DNA from: an uncultured Pelagibacteraceae bacterium
GTDB taxonomy: Bacteria > Pseudomonadota > Alphaproteobacteria > Pelagibacterales > Pelagibacteraceae
Length of the DNA stretch: 40,339 nucleotides
Assembly: GCA_902580535.1 (NCBI GenBank)
Contig: CACHKZ010000004.1
Span: 1-40,339 of the forward strand
Direction of reading: 5' to 3'
The notes under the pieces: model-generated
Database searches by the model: none
Seen by the model: only the letters and a program-made list of their open reading frames with translations
What the model was told of the DNA's origin: nothing
Shown: positions 31,589 through 40,339 of the stretch, piece after piece
Layout: the number at the start of each line of letters is the position of its first letter
Numbering within the stretch: position 1 is the stretch's first letter
Program-made: the position numbers and the translations under genes

Positions 31589-32152
31589 ATGAAAATAATT
31601 TTAATTGATAATTACGATAGTTTTACTTTCAACTTATACCACTATCTATCATCTTTTGCTAAAGTGGATGTATTAAGAAACGATAAAGTAGACTACCATT
31701 ACATCAAAAAAGAAAAATATAATAAAATTGTAATATCTCCAGGTCCTGGAAATCCAAACCAATCTGGTAATTGTTTAAAAATTGTTAAAAGTTTGTATAA
31801 AAAAATTCCAATTCTTGGTGTTTGCTTAGGTCATCAAATAATTGGTCAAATATTTGGATCAAAAATTATACAGGCAAAGGAACTTGTTCATGGAAAAACG
31901 AGCAATATTATAAATAAAAAAATTGGTATTTTAAATAATTTACCAAAAAAATTCACAGCAACTAGATATCATAGTTTAATAATAGATAAAAAATCATTAT
32001 CCAAAGATTTGGAAATTACTGCAAGTACAATAGATGGTACAATCATGGGTGTTATGCATAAAAAATATAAAATACATGGAGTTCAATTTCATCCTGAAAG
32101 TATCAAAACAAAGTATGGATTAAAAATTTTGGAGAACTTTGTAAAAGAGTAA
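31589..32152 (+). CDS. trpG: Anthranilate synthase component II (glutamine amidotransferase)
   Basis: 'ILIDNYDSFTFNLYHYL', 'ISPGPGNP', 'PILGVCLGHQIIGQ', 'GVQFHPESIKT'. Confidence 0.96.
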   Translation: MKIILIDNYDSFTFNLYHYLSSFAKVDVLRNDKVDYHYIKKEKYNKIVISPGPGNPNQSGNCLKIVKSLYKKIPILGVCLGHQIIGQIFGSKIIQAKELVHGKTSNIINKKIGILNNLPKKFTATRYHSLIIDKKSLSKDLEITASTIDGTIMGVMHKKYKIHGVQFHPESIKTKYGLKILENFVKE

Positions 32153-32154
32153 AT

Positions 32155-33147
32155 ATGGAACAATTTTTAGATAAACTGAAAAATAAAACAAATTTAAATT
32201 TTAATGAGAGTAAAGAAGCATTTAAAATTATAATGAGTGGTGAGGCAAATGAAAAACAAATTTATGATTTTTTAAATTTACTCTCTGAAAAAGGTGAAGT
32301 TTCTGAAGAAATTGCTGGTGGTGTTTTTGTATTAAGAGAGAAATCAAAAAGAGTAAATGTTAAAGATTGTATTGATACTTGTGGAACAGGTGGTGATGGC
32401 ATGAATACACTTAATATATCGACGGCTTCAGCTATTCTTTTAGCGAGCATGGGTACAAAAGTAGCTAAACACGGAAACAAAGCCGTTTCATCGAAATGTG
32501 GATCTGGTGATGTTTTAGAGGCTCTTAATATTAAAATTGATTTGGAGCCACAAGATATTGAAAAAGAAATTAACACTAACAATTTCGGTTTTATGTTTGC
32601 ACCAAATTACCATAGTGCAATGAGATTTGTTGGTCCTGTAAGAAAGAAAATTGGGAAAAGAACTATATTTAATATGATTGGACCATTAAGCAGCCCTGCT
32701 TTAGTAAACCGTCAAGTAGTTGGGGTCTTTGATAAAAAACTTTTAAAAATATTTGCAAACGCTTTAATGAATTTAAATATAAAATTTGCATGGATTGTTA
32801 ATAGTGAAGATGGTTTAGATGAGATTTCTCCTTATGCTAAAACAAATGTAATTCAATTAAAAGATAATAAAATTTCTGAAATTGTTATTGACCCTAAAGA
32901 ATTAAATATTAATGCAGATAAATTTGATAATCTTGTTGGTGATGATGCAAAATTTAATGCAGATAAAATAATTAACATATTCAAAGGTGAGGATAACGAT
33001 TTTTCTAAAGCTGTTTGTTTAAATGCTGCAGCAGGGTTAATAGTAAATGAGAATCATCAAAGTTTTGCTGATGCATATAAAAATGTAAGAGACCATATTT
33101 TATCTGGTCAATCTTTAAATTTTCTTAAGACAATTCAAAATGGCTGA
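32155..33147 (+). CDS. trpD: Anthranilate phosphoribosyltransferase
   Basis: 'DTCGTGGDGMNTLNIST', 'KHGNKAVSSKCGSGDVLEAL'. Confidence 0.97.
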   Translation: MEQFLDKLKNKTNLNFNESKEAFKIIMSGEANEKQIYDFLNLLSEKGEVSEEIAGGVFVLREKSKRVNVKDCIDTCGTGGDGMNTLNISTASAILLASMGTKVAKHGNKAVSSKCGSGDVLEALNIKIDLEPQDIEKEINTNNFGFMFAPNYHSAMRFVGPVRKKIGKRTIFNMIGPLSSPALVNRQVVGVFDKKLLKIFANALMNLNIKFAWIVNSEDGLDEISPYAKTNVIQLKDNKISEIVIDPKELNINADKFDNLVGDDAKFNADKIINIFKGEDNDFSKAVCLNAAAGLIVNENHQSFADAYKNVRDHILSGQSLNFLKTIQNG

Positions 33148-33943
33148 AAATATTCTCCAAAAAATTATCAATAATAGAATTAAAGAAATTGAAGAACAAA
33201 AAACTCGTTTATCAAGCGAAACACTTCAAGGTCAAATAAGTGAAAATGATATGTATGGTATTAAATATTATGATTTTAAAAACAAAATCTCAAATAATAT
33301 TAAAAATGGAAAAATATCTATCATTGGTGAGATAAAAAAAGCTAGCCCATCAGCTGGTGTTATTATTAAGAATTATTTCCCACAAGATATAGCTAAAATT
33401 TATAAAAGCAAAAATATTACATGTTTATCAGTATTAGCTGAACAAGAATATTTTTTAGGTGATATGATGGATATATCTTTTTGTAAACAGCAATGTGATC
33501 TTCCAATTTTATGTAAAGATTTCTTTATTGATAAATATCAAGTTCTTTATGCTCGAAGCAAAGGAGCCGATGCAATATTAATTATCTTAGCCGGTGTTAG
33601 TGAAAGCCTTGCAAATGAGTTATATGAAGAAGCATTGAAATTAAATATGTCAGTAATAGTTGAAGTACATACCGTTGAAGAAGCTAAGAAAGCCCTTAAA
33701 TTTAAAGAAGCTTTAATTGGTATAAATAATAGAAATTTAAAAACTTTAAAAACCGATATAAATACAACTTACGATATTCATGATGTTTTAATTAATCACA
33801 AAGGTCCATTAATTTCAGAGAGTGGAATTAAGTCAAAAAAAGAACTCTTAGAATTGTCAAATAAAACATCAATTAAAACTTTTTTAATTGGTGAATCGCT
33901 TTTAAAGGATCTAGATAATAATTCTATTTTTTCAGTTCTTTAG
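33140..33943 (+). CDS. trpC: Indole-3-glycerol phosphate synthase
   Basis: 'IIGEIKKASPSAGVI', 'LCKDFFIDKYQV', 'IGINNRNLKTLKTD', 'ISESGIKSKKE'. Confidence 0.97.
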   Translation: MAENILQKIINNRIKEIEEQKTRLSSETLQGQISENDMYGIKYYDFKNKISNNIKNGKISIIGEIKKASPSAGVIIKNYFPQDIAKIYKSKNITCLSVLAEQEYFLGDMMDISFCKQQCDLPILCKDFFIDKYQVLYARSKGADAILIILAGVSESLANELYEEALKLNMSVIVEVHTVEEAKKALKFKEALIGINNRNLKTLKTDINTTYDIHDVLINHKGPLISESGIKSKKELLELSNKTSIKTFLIGESLLKDLDNNSIFSVL

Positions 33944-33993
33944 TAGATTAATACACGAATTTATTAACTTTTTTTACTATTGTGAATTTTAGA

Positions 33994-34008
33994 GAACTTT
34001 TGTAGAAC
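33994..34008. promoter_or_regulatory. LexA operator (GAAC-N7-GAAC = GTTC-N7-GTTC) upstream of lexA
   Basis: GAACTTTTGTAGAAC read directly, 24 bp before the likely lexA ATG at 34033; exact alphaproteobacterial LexA-box format. Confidence 0.85.
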
Positions 34009-34032
34009 ATGCTTTGTACGATATTTGTTCTT

Positions 34033-34710
34033 ATGTTAACTAAAAAACAAAAAAACCTGCTTTTATTCATTAACAAGAAGTTGAGAAGCTCTGGTGTATC
34101 TCCTTCATATGAGGAGATGAAACAATCGCTTAATCTAAAATCTAAATCAGGAATTCACAGATTAATTAGTGCTTTAGAAGAAAGAGGCTTTATAAAAAGA
34201 TTAGCTCATAAAGCAAGAGCTTTAGAGGTGATTAAATTACCGGAAACAGCTTCGGCAAATGATATTTATAATAGTTTTTCACCAAGTGTAATTAAAGGTG
34301 GATTAGATGAAGAACAACCTAATTCTGATGAAATCGAAGTGCCAGTACTTGGAAAAATTGCTGCAGGAACTCCTGTAGAAGCAATTCAAAATGAAGTTTC
34401 AAGAATTCCTCTACCAAATAATTTAGAAAAAAATGGTGACTATTTTGGCTTAAAGGTTCAAGGTGATTCAATGATTGAAGCTGGTATACACGAAGGTGAT
34501 ACTGTAATTATCAAAAGAACTGAAACCGCAGATAATGGTAAAATAGTTGTAGCTTTAATTGATGAGCATGAAGCGATGCTAAAAAGGATTCGTAAAAAAG
34601 GTAAAGTTGTAGCACTTGAAAGTGCAAATAGAAACTATGAAACTAAAATATTTGGCCCAGATAGAGTGAAAGTTCAGGGTGTTTTAGTATCTTTATATAG
34701 AAACTTTTAA
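34033..34710 (+). CDS. lexA: SOS repressor LexA
   Basis: 'MLTKKQKNLLLFINKKLRSSGVSPSYEEMKQSLNLKSKSGIHRLISALEERGFI' HTH; cleavage region 'GKIAAGTP', catalytic 'GDSMIEAGIHEGD' and 'KIVVALID'. Track start 34009 abuts the operator, so ATG 34033 is preferred. Confidence 0.95.
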   Translation: MLTKKQKNLLLFINKKLRSSGVSPSYEEMKQSLNLKSKSGIHRLISALEERGFIKRLAHKARALEVIKLPETASANDIYNSFSPSVIKGGLDEEQPNSDEIEVPVLGKIAAGTPVEAIQNEVSRIPLPNNLEKNGDYFGLKVQGDSMIEAGIHEGDTVIIKRTETADNGKIVVALIDEHEAMLKRIRKKGKVVALESANRNYETKIFGPDRVKVQGVLVSLYRNF

Positions 34711-34732
34711 AAAAATAGTCTAAACATCACTG

Positions 34733-36127
34733 ATGTCAAAAGTAGCAACACGTTTTGCACCCTCTCCTACTGGTGCTCTTCACATTGGTGGAGTACGTAC
34801 TGCTTTATTTAATTGGCTCTACTCAAAAAATCAAAATGGGACTTTTCATCTAAGAATTGAAGATACAGATAAAGAAAGATCCAAAGAAGAACATAAAATA
34901 CAAATAATTAACTCTCTTGAATGGATGGGAATTAAACACGATGGTGAGGAGTACATTCAGTCAAAAAAAATTGATGAACATGTAAAAATAGCAAAAAAAT
35001 TGTTAGAAACTGGTCATGCGTACAAGTGTTATTGTAGTACTGAAGAAATAGAAGAGCAGAAGAAAAGAGCTAAACAGAAAAAAATTCCATACGTTTATAA
35101 TCGAAAATGGAGAGATATTTCTGAAGATCAAGCACCAAAAGATATAAAACCAGTTATAAGATTTAAAAGTAAAATAAAAGGCACATCCTTACTAAAAGAC
35201 TTAGTTCAAGGAAACGTGGAAATTGAAAATAATACTATTGAGGATTTTATTATTTTAAGGAAAGATGAAACGCCAACTTATAATTTGTCCGCATCTGTAG
35301 ATGATCATAATATGGAAATGACACACATTATTAGAGGAGATGATCATAAAATTAATACGTTTAAACAAATACAGATATATGAAGCACTGGGATGGAGTAT
35401 CCCACAATTTGCCCATATACCACTGATTCATACAATTGATGGAAAGAAGCTCTCAAAAAGAGACAATGCTTCAACATTAGAAGATTACTCAAAAATTGGA
35501 ATTTTACCTGAGTCACTTAGAAATTATCTTCTAAGATTAGGATGGTCTTATAAAGACAAGGAAATTTTTAACTTAGATGAAAGTATAAAACTTTTTAATT
35601 TAGAAGGAATAGGTAAATCACCCTCAAAGCTTGATATGAGCAGAATTCTGTCATTAAATGAATATTACATTAAAAATACTGATGAAAATATTCTGTATAA
35701 AAAGTTAAAGCAATATTGCGAGATTTATAAAGAAAAAATTAAAGAAGAAAAAGAAAATACCATAAAGAACTCTTTAACATTTTTAAAAAATAAAGCAAAA
35801 ACACTTGAAGATATATTTAACAATTCAAAATATATACTAAATGACGAAGTTATTTTTAGTGAAAAAGATAAAGAATTGATAAACGATGAAGCAAAAAAAA
35901 TAATATATTTATTTAAAGAGAAGATTTCTATTATAAAAGTTTTTGATAGAAACAATTTGGAAAAAATTATAAATGGTTTAATTGAATCTAAAAATACAAA
36001 TTTCAAAAGTGTTGGGCAACCATTACGAATAATGTTAACTGGTTCTAAATTTGGACCAGGCATATATGACATAATACTATCTCTTGGAAAAAATGAGGTA
36101 ATAAAAAGATTAGGAAATATTGGATAA
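34733..36127 (+). CDS. gltX: Glutamyl-tRNA synthetase
   Basis: 'RFAPSPTGALHIGGVRTALFNWL', 'KLSKRDNAS', 'GTFHLRIEDTDKERS'. Confidence 0.96.
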   Translation: MSKVATRFAPSPTGALHIGGVRTALFNWLYSKNQNGTFHLRIEDTDKERSKEEHKIQIINSLEWMGIKHDGEEYIQSKKIDEHVKIAKKLLETGHAYKCYCSTEEIEEQKKRAKQKKIPYVYNRKWRDISEDQAPKDIKPVIRFKSKIKGTSLLKDLVQGNVEIENNTIEDFIILRKDETPTYNLSASVDDHNMEMTHIIRGDDHKINTFKQIQIYEALGWSIPQFAHIPLIHTIDGKKLSKRDNASTLEDYSKIGILPESLRNYLLRLGWSYKDKEIFNLDESIKLFNLEGIGKSPSKLDMSRILSLNEYYIKNTDENILYKKLKQYCEIYKEKIKEEKENTIKNSLTFLKNKAKTLEDIFNNSKYILNDEVIFSEKDKELINDEAKKIIYLFKEKISIIKVFDRNNLEKIINGLIESKNTNFKSVGQPLRIMLTGSKFGPGIYDIILSLGKNEVIKRLGNIG

Positions 36128-37240
36128 AATAATATTTGAGGCTTCCTGAGATGGAGAACTGGGAGAAGTCAAATTTTCAAGAGTTTTTTTTATTTCTTTC
36201 TTTTGCTTAGCTATTAAATCTGGTTTTTTAAGAAAGTAGTTAACACATTTAAATATTTCATCAGCATTACATTCTGATTGTATCAATTCTGGAATAATTT
36301 CTCTATTATTGATTATATTAATCATATTAACAAATTTTATATTTAGTAGAAACTTCGCCAAATAAAAATTAATAAAATTCATCTTGTAGATAATTATTGA
36401 TGGTATATTAAATTTACAAACTTCCAGAGAAATCGTTCCAGATTTTACTATTGCAAAAATTGATTTCTTTAAAACTGCCGTTTTAATTTTATCATCATTA
36501 ATAATTTCAATATTTAGTAAATGTTCTTTTAAAATATAATTTGATACAAGATCTTTATTTTTATCAGTTGCATGAAATATAAATTGATAACCTAAATCCT
36601 TAATATTCATTTTTTTTATAAAATTAATTAGAATTGGCATATGATGTTTTATCTCAGAAGCTCTACTTCCTGGAAAAATTGAAATAATATTTTTCCTATC
36701 TAAAAATTGATCTATCTGCACATTGTCATCAACTTTTTTATCCAACAAAGGGTGACCAACAAAAGTATTAGTTAATTTTTCTTTATCAAAGTATTCTTTT
36801 TCAAATTTAAAAAGTAATAAAATATGGTCTAAAAATTTTTTCATTTTCTTAACTCTACCCTCTCTCCATGCCCAAACTTTAGGAGCTATAAAATGAATTG
36901 TTTTTATTCTTGAATTTTTTTCTTTTACTATTTTGGCTACTCTGAGTGTAAAATCTGGACTATCAACACTAAATAAAATATCTGGTTTAAATTTTAAGAC
37001 TTCATTAACAGTATCTTTTATTTTACGCTTTATTTTAAAAAAGTTAAATATTATGTCAGTAAAAGCTATATAAGTTATATCTTTTTGGTCATAAATTGTC
37101 TTTATACCTAATTTTTGTAGATTTGATCCACCAACGCTGAGGAATTCCAAATCATTTCTTTTTTTTTTTAATTTTGATATAACCTCTGACGCAAGTTTAT
37201 CCCCAGAAGGTTCACCTGTAAGGATAAAAATTTTTTTCAT
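36110..37240 (-). CDS. lpxB: Lipid-A-disaccharide synthase
   Basis: 'FILTGEPSGDKLASEVI', 'FIAPKVWAWREGRVKKM', 'FVGHPLLD', 'IFPGSRASEI'. Confidence 0.95.
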   Translation of the reverse strand: MKKIFILTGEPSGDKLASEVISKLKKKRNDLEFLSVGGSNLQKLGIKTIYDQKDITYIAFTDIIFNFFKIKRKIKDTVNEVLKFKPDILFSVDSPDFTLRVAKIVKEKNSRIKTIHFIAPKVWAWREGRVKKMKKFLDHILLLFKFEKEYFDKEKLTNTFVGHPLLDKKVDDNVQIDQFLDRKNIISIFPGSRASEIKHHMPILINFIKKMNIKDLGYQFIFHATDKNKDLVSNYILKEHLLNIEIINDDKIKTAVLKKSIFAIVKSGTISLEVCKFNIPSIIIYKMNFINFYLAKFLLNIKFVNMINIINNREIIPELIQSECNADEIFKCVNYFLKKPDLIAKQKKEIKKTLENLTSPSSPSQEASNIILSNIS

Positions 37241-38028
37241 AAAGCAATAAGAAATAGTTTATTTTGATTGGCATATTTAATAGAGACATCTTTATTTAAT
37301 ATAATATTTTGATTTGATTTAACCACAATTCCCTTGATCCCAACTTTATTACAATCTTTAAAAGTATCAATTCCTATTGTAGGTAAGTCTACCCTTAGAT
37401 CTTGTTTTGCTTTAGGTAGTTTTATTAAAATACCTTTTTTTATTTTAGATTTGGGGATAGAATTTATCATTTCTTTTGTACCTTTTCTTGTTTCAATAGA
37501 AATAATCTTATTATCCCTTATAATTACTGCTTGTGTATGATTGTAAGAATTTATTTTTTTTAAAGTTTTAACACCTTTAACTATTTCGGCTTTTTCTAAA
37601 AAATTTGGTTTAATTTTTGTATAAATTCCTTTCTTTAATGTCAATTCTGGGTTGAAAGTATTTAATTTAATAACTTTAATTTTATTTTCAGACAAAATTT
37701 TTATTAAAACCTTTAATATTGCTGCATCACCTAATTTTGATGCTTTTACTATTCTTGGTATATAAAACATTCCTCTTAAGTCTAATTTTAATTTTGATAT
37801 TTTAGGTTTAATAATATTTCCAGCAAATATAACTTTATTACATTTTTTTGATTTAATAAGATTAAGAATCTCACCAAACTTACCAATGTTAATGAAAAAA
37901 CTATTTTTATTTTTTTTAAATTTATTATTTCGTGTAAGATCAATAATGAAATATTTTATCTTCTTTTTCTCTATTTTTTTTATAATTTCATTTGGTAAAT
38001 CTTTTTCTCCTAAAAAAAGTCCTATCAT
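37237..38028 (-). CDS. lpxI: UDP-2,3-diacylglucosamine pyrophosphatase LpxI
   Basis: 263 aa; 'LTLKKGIYTK', 'AVIIRDNKIISIETRKGTKEMINSI', 'KAKQDLRVDLPTIGIDTFKDCNKVGIKGIVVKS'; between lpxA and lpxB. Confidence 0.92.
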   Translation of the reverse strand: MIGLFLGEKDLPNEIIKKIEKKKIKYFIIDLTRNNKFKKNKNSFFINIGKFGEILNLIKSKKCNKVIFAGNIIKPKISKLKLDLRGMFYIPRIVKASKLGDAAILKVLIKILSENKIKVIKLNTFNPELTLKKGIYTKIKPNFLEKAEIVKGVKTLKKINSYNHTQAVIIRDNKIISIETRKGTKEMINSIPKSKIKKGILIKLPKAKQDLRVDLPTIGIDTFKDCNKVGIKGIVVKSNQNIILNKDVSIKYANQNKLFLIAL

Positions 38029-38810
38029 TATTTGTTAAGTGGCAGTGATATTGGTCTTTTTTTGTCTGAATTTATAAAATTAAGTATTTTTTTTACAAAT
38101 TCATTATTTTTAAGATCGCTATTAAGTTCTTCTATATTTTGTCTAAAATACGAATCTTTAAATATTATTTCGTAAGCTAGTTTAATTTTATTTATATTTT
38201 CATTTGAAACTTTGGATCTTCTTAGCCCAATGAGGTTTAAACCCATTAGGTTATTTCTATTTCCCATAGATAAACCAAATGGTATCACATCACTTAATAC
38301 TCCAGTCATACCTCCTATCATTGCTGACTCACCAATTCGAGAAAATTGATGAATTGCGCAACTTCCGCCCACAATAGCATTATCTTGTATAGTTACATGT
38401 CCTCCGACTTGAACATTATTTGCTAAAACAATATTGCTTGCTACTCTACAATCATGAGCTACATGGCAGTATACCATAAAAAGATTATTATTTCCGATGT
38501 CTGTAACTCCTCCTCCTTGTTCAGTGCCAGGATTTATATTAACATATTCTCTAAATTTATTGTTGTCACCAATGACTAGTGAATTTTTTTCACCTTTATA
38601 TTTTAAATCCTGTGGCGGAGTTCCAATTGATGAGAAAGGGAAAATTTGATTATTTTTTCCTATTCTTGTATTACCAACAATACTGACATGAGAATGTAAA
38701 ATTGAATTTGCCCCGATTTCAACATTTGGTCCAACTATTGAATATGGCCCTATATCAACATTTTCAGAAACTTTTGCTCTTTTATCAACTATTGCTGTTT
38801 TGTGGATCAC
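38028..38810 (-). CDS. lpxA: UDP-N-acetylglucosamine acyltransferase
   Basis: Left-handed beta-helix hexapeptides; 'SSIGTPPQDLKYKGE', 'VAHDCRVASNIVLANNVQVGGHV'. Confidence 0.96.
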   Translation of the reverse strand: MIHKTAIVDKRAKVSENVDIGPYSIVGPNVEIGANSILHSHVSIVGNTRIGKNNQIFPFSSIGTPPQDLKYKGEKNSLVIGDNNKFREYVNINPGTEQGGGVTDIGNNNLFMVYCHVAHDCRVASNIVLANNVQVGGHVTIQDNAIVGGSCAIHQFSRIGESAMIGGMTGVLSDVIPFGLSMGNRNNLMGLNLIGLRRSKVSNENINKIKLAYEIIFKDSYFRQNIEELNSDLKNNEFVKKILNFINSDKKRPISLPLNK

Positions 38811-38865
38811 AACAAATAAATAACAAATTTAATACATATTGCTTATCAACAATTACTACTAATTA

Positions 38866-39312
38866 TTACTTTCTATCTACAATAGTTGCAGACCACTGTG
38901 CATCTGCCATCTTTTTATCACCCACATAAGCAGTACCTTTATATTTCCAAACTCTTCCGTGTGATCTAATTGCTTCAATATAAAGTTCTAAAATACAATC
39001 AGGGATAACAGGGTTTCTAAATCTTGCCTTTTCAATTGTCATTAAGAACACTAACTTATTTTCATATGTAGATTTATCTAATCCATCAGCAGTTAAAGCT
39101 GCAGCTGCTTGCCCAAACGCTTCAACTATCAAAACACCTGGCATTACCGGCTCACCAGGAAAATGTCCATCCACAAAAAAACTATTTTTTTTAACATTAA
39201 CTATTGCTGTTGCTGAAAAAAGTTTTTTAATATTTCTTAATTCGTCTATAAGAAGCATAGGTTCTCTATGTGGCAATAATTTTTTAATTTGTTCTTTATT
39301 AAGATTAGTCAT
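38866..39312 (-). CDS. fabZ: 3-hydroxyacyl-ACP dehydratase FabZ
   Basis: 'LLPHREPMLLIDEL', 'FFVDGHFPGEPVMPGVLIVEAFGQAAA'. Confidence 0.96.
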   Translation of the reverse strand: MTNLNKEQIKKLLPHREPMLLIDELRNIKKLFSATAIVNVKKNSFFVDGHFPGEPVMPGVLIVEAFGQAAAALTADGLDKSTYENKLVFLMTIEKARFRNPVIPDCILELYIEAIRSHGRVWKYKGTAYVGDKKMADAQWSATIVDRK

Positions 39313-40285
39313 CAGTCTTATTGTCTCTCAAAAAATTTCTAATATTTTTAGCAGGATATCCCATAACTTTGGTATTTGAAGGAATATTTTTAATTACTCC
39401 ACTACCTCCTCCAATTTGAACATTATCACCTATTGTTAAATGGCCAGAAATACCCGCTTGTCCACCAATCATTACTCTATTTCCAATTGAAGAACTTCCT
39501 GCAAAACCAACCTGACCTGTAATTATGCAGTTTTTACCAATTTTTACGTTATGAGCTATATGAACCTGATTATCTAAAAAAGTTCCATTTCCAATAATTG
39601 TATTAGATAAGGATCCTCTATCGATAGTATTATTACATCCAATTTCTACATCATTACCTATAATTACAGCTCCAATGTGTGGGTATCTTACGTTTTTGTT
39701 TTTATCAGGAAAAAAACCAAAACCTTTTTTTCCTATAATTGCACCATCAAGAATATTAGTATTATTCCCTATAATAGAATTTTTTATAATCACATTGCTT
39801 CCAAGATTACAATTGTTACCAATTTTAACATTTTTTTCTATGATCGTGTTATGTCCAATAGAGCAGTTTTTACCGATAGTAACATTTTTGCCAATAAGAA
39901 CGTTAAAGCCTATTTTTAAATTGTTGTGTTTTTTAATGTCAACAGATTTTAAATTCATATCAAAATGATCATCTAATGCGTCCGGATAAAATAAAGATGT
40001 AATTTTGTAAACTGATAAAAGTACATTATTAACCTCAATCAATTTAAATGTTGAGGGTATGAATTTTTTCATTTTATTATTTGTCACAATTAATTTGGAG
40101 TTTGTTGACTTTAATAAATTTAAATATTTAGTTGAATGGAAAAAAGAAATATCATTTTTGCCGGCAAACTCTAATTCTTTAATATCATTAATAATAAAAT
40201 TTTTTTTTTGTTTTTTTTTATTAAGAAAATTTAAAATGTCATTAATCTTAATATTTTTTTTTTTTTTAAAGAATAGATTATTCAT
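39305..40285 (-). CDS. lpxD: UDP-3-O-acylglucosamine N-acyltransferase
   Basis: 326 aa; hexapeptide repeats; 'IGKKGFGFFPDKNKNVRYPHIGAVIIGNDVEIGCNNTIDRGSL', 'HIAHNVKIGKN'. Confidence 0.95.
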   Translation of the reverse strand: MNNLFFKKKKNIKINDILNFLNKKKQKKNFIINDIKELEFAGKNDISFFHSTKYLNLLKSTNSKLIVTNNKMKKFIPSTFKLIEVNNVLLSVYKITSLFYPDALDDHFDMNLKSVDIKKHNNLKIGFNVLIGKNVTIGKNCSIGHNTIIEKNVKIGNNCNLGSNVIIKNSIIGNNTNILDGAIIGKKGFGFFPDKNKNVRYPHIGAVIIGNDVEIGCNNTIDRGSLSNTIIGNGTFLDNQVHIAHNVKIGKNCIITGQVGFAGSSSIGNRVMIGGQAGISGHLTIGDNVQIGGGSGVIKNIPSNTKVMGYPAKNIRNFLRDNKTDD

Positions 40286-40339
40286 TTGAAAGGTCTATTG
40301 TTTTTGCTTGATTATTCAACATCTTAGTTATTTTATGAG

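Noticed and set aside
35725-36072. 115-aa minus-strand ORF inside gltX
   Set aside because: Antisense shadow ORF in a Lys-rich part of gltX.
1-40339. CRISPR array, transposon inverted repeats, toxin-antitoxin module
   Set aside because: No regularly spaced repeats or transposase found by eye. The RatA-named gene at 22190-22627 belongs to the COQ10/START family with a probable ubiquinone-related role and has no partner antitoxin.

Overview
The window is about 40.3 kb of very AT-rich, densely packed bacterial chromosome. Gene content and order point to an alphaproteobacterium of the SAR11/Pelagibacterales type. That taxonomic call is an inference from protein families and compaction, with no search run. 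From left to right it contains: (1) a membrane-lipid remodelling cassette (GT4 glycosyltransferase, PlcP-like metallophosphoesterase, divergent diacylglycerol-kinase-family gene) and a small, extremely lysine-rich ORF; (2) manC-like, ilvD and valS; (3) tRNA-Cys and tRNA-Asn, an XRE regulator, the general L-amino-acid ABC transporter aapJQMP with an intercistronic hairpin, and tRNA-Arg; (4) trkH, trkA, ntrX and ntrY; (5) ispDF, pgpA, pncC, a RatA/COQ10-like gene, lipA, ftsB-like, eno, kdsA, pyrG, secG and tpiA; (6) a ppiD-like gene, trpE, trpG, trpD and trpC, then lexA with a perfect alphaproteobacterial LexA box, and gltX; (7) lpxB, lpxI, lpxA, fabZ and lpxD. No CRISPR array, transposon, integrase, prophage or rRNA was seen. 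It is mostly a core-genome region and I see no convincing wholly new system. The best second looks are the putative phosphate-stress lipid cassette, an NtrX whose sigma54-contact GAFTGA motif is missing, the strong-SD lysine-rich mini-protein, the aapJ/aapQ attenuator-like hairpin, the LexA box, a PpiD-like protein without a visible parvulin domain, and the repeated TAATG one-nucleotide gene junctions.
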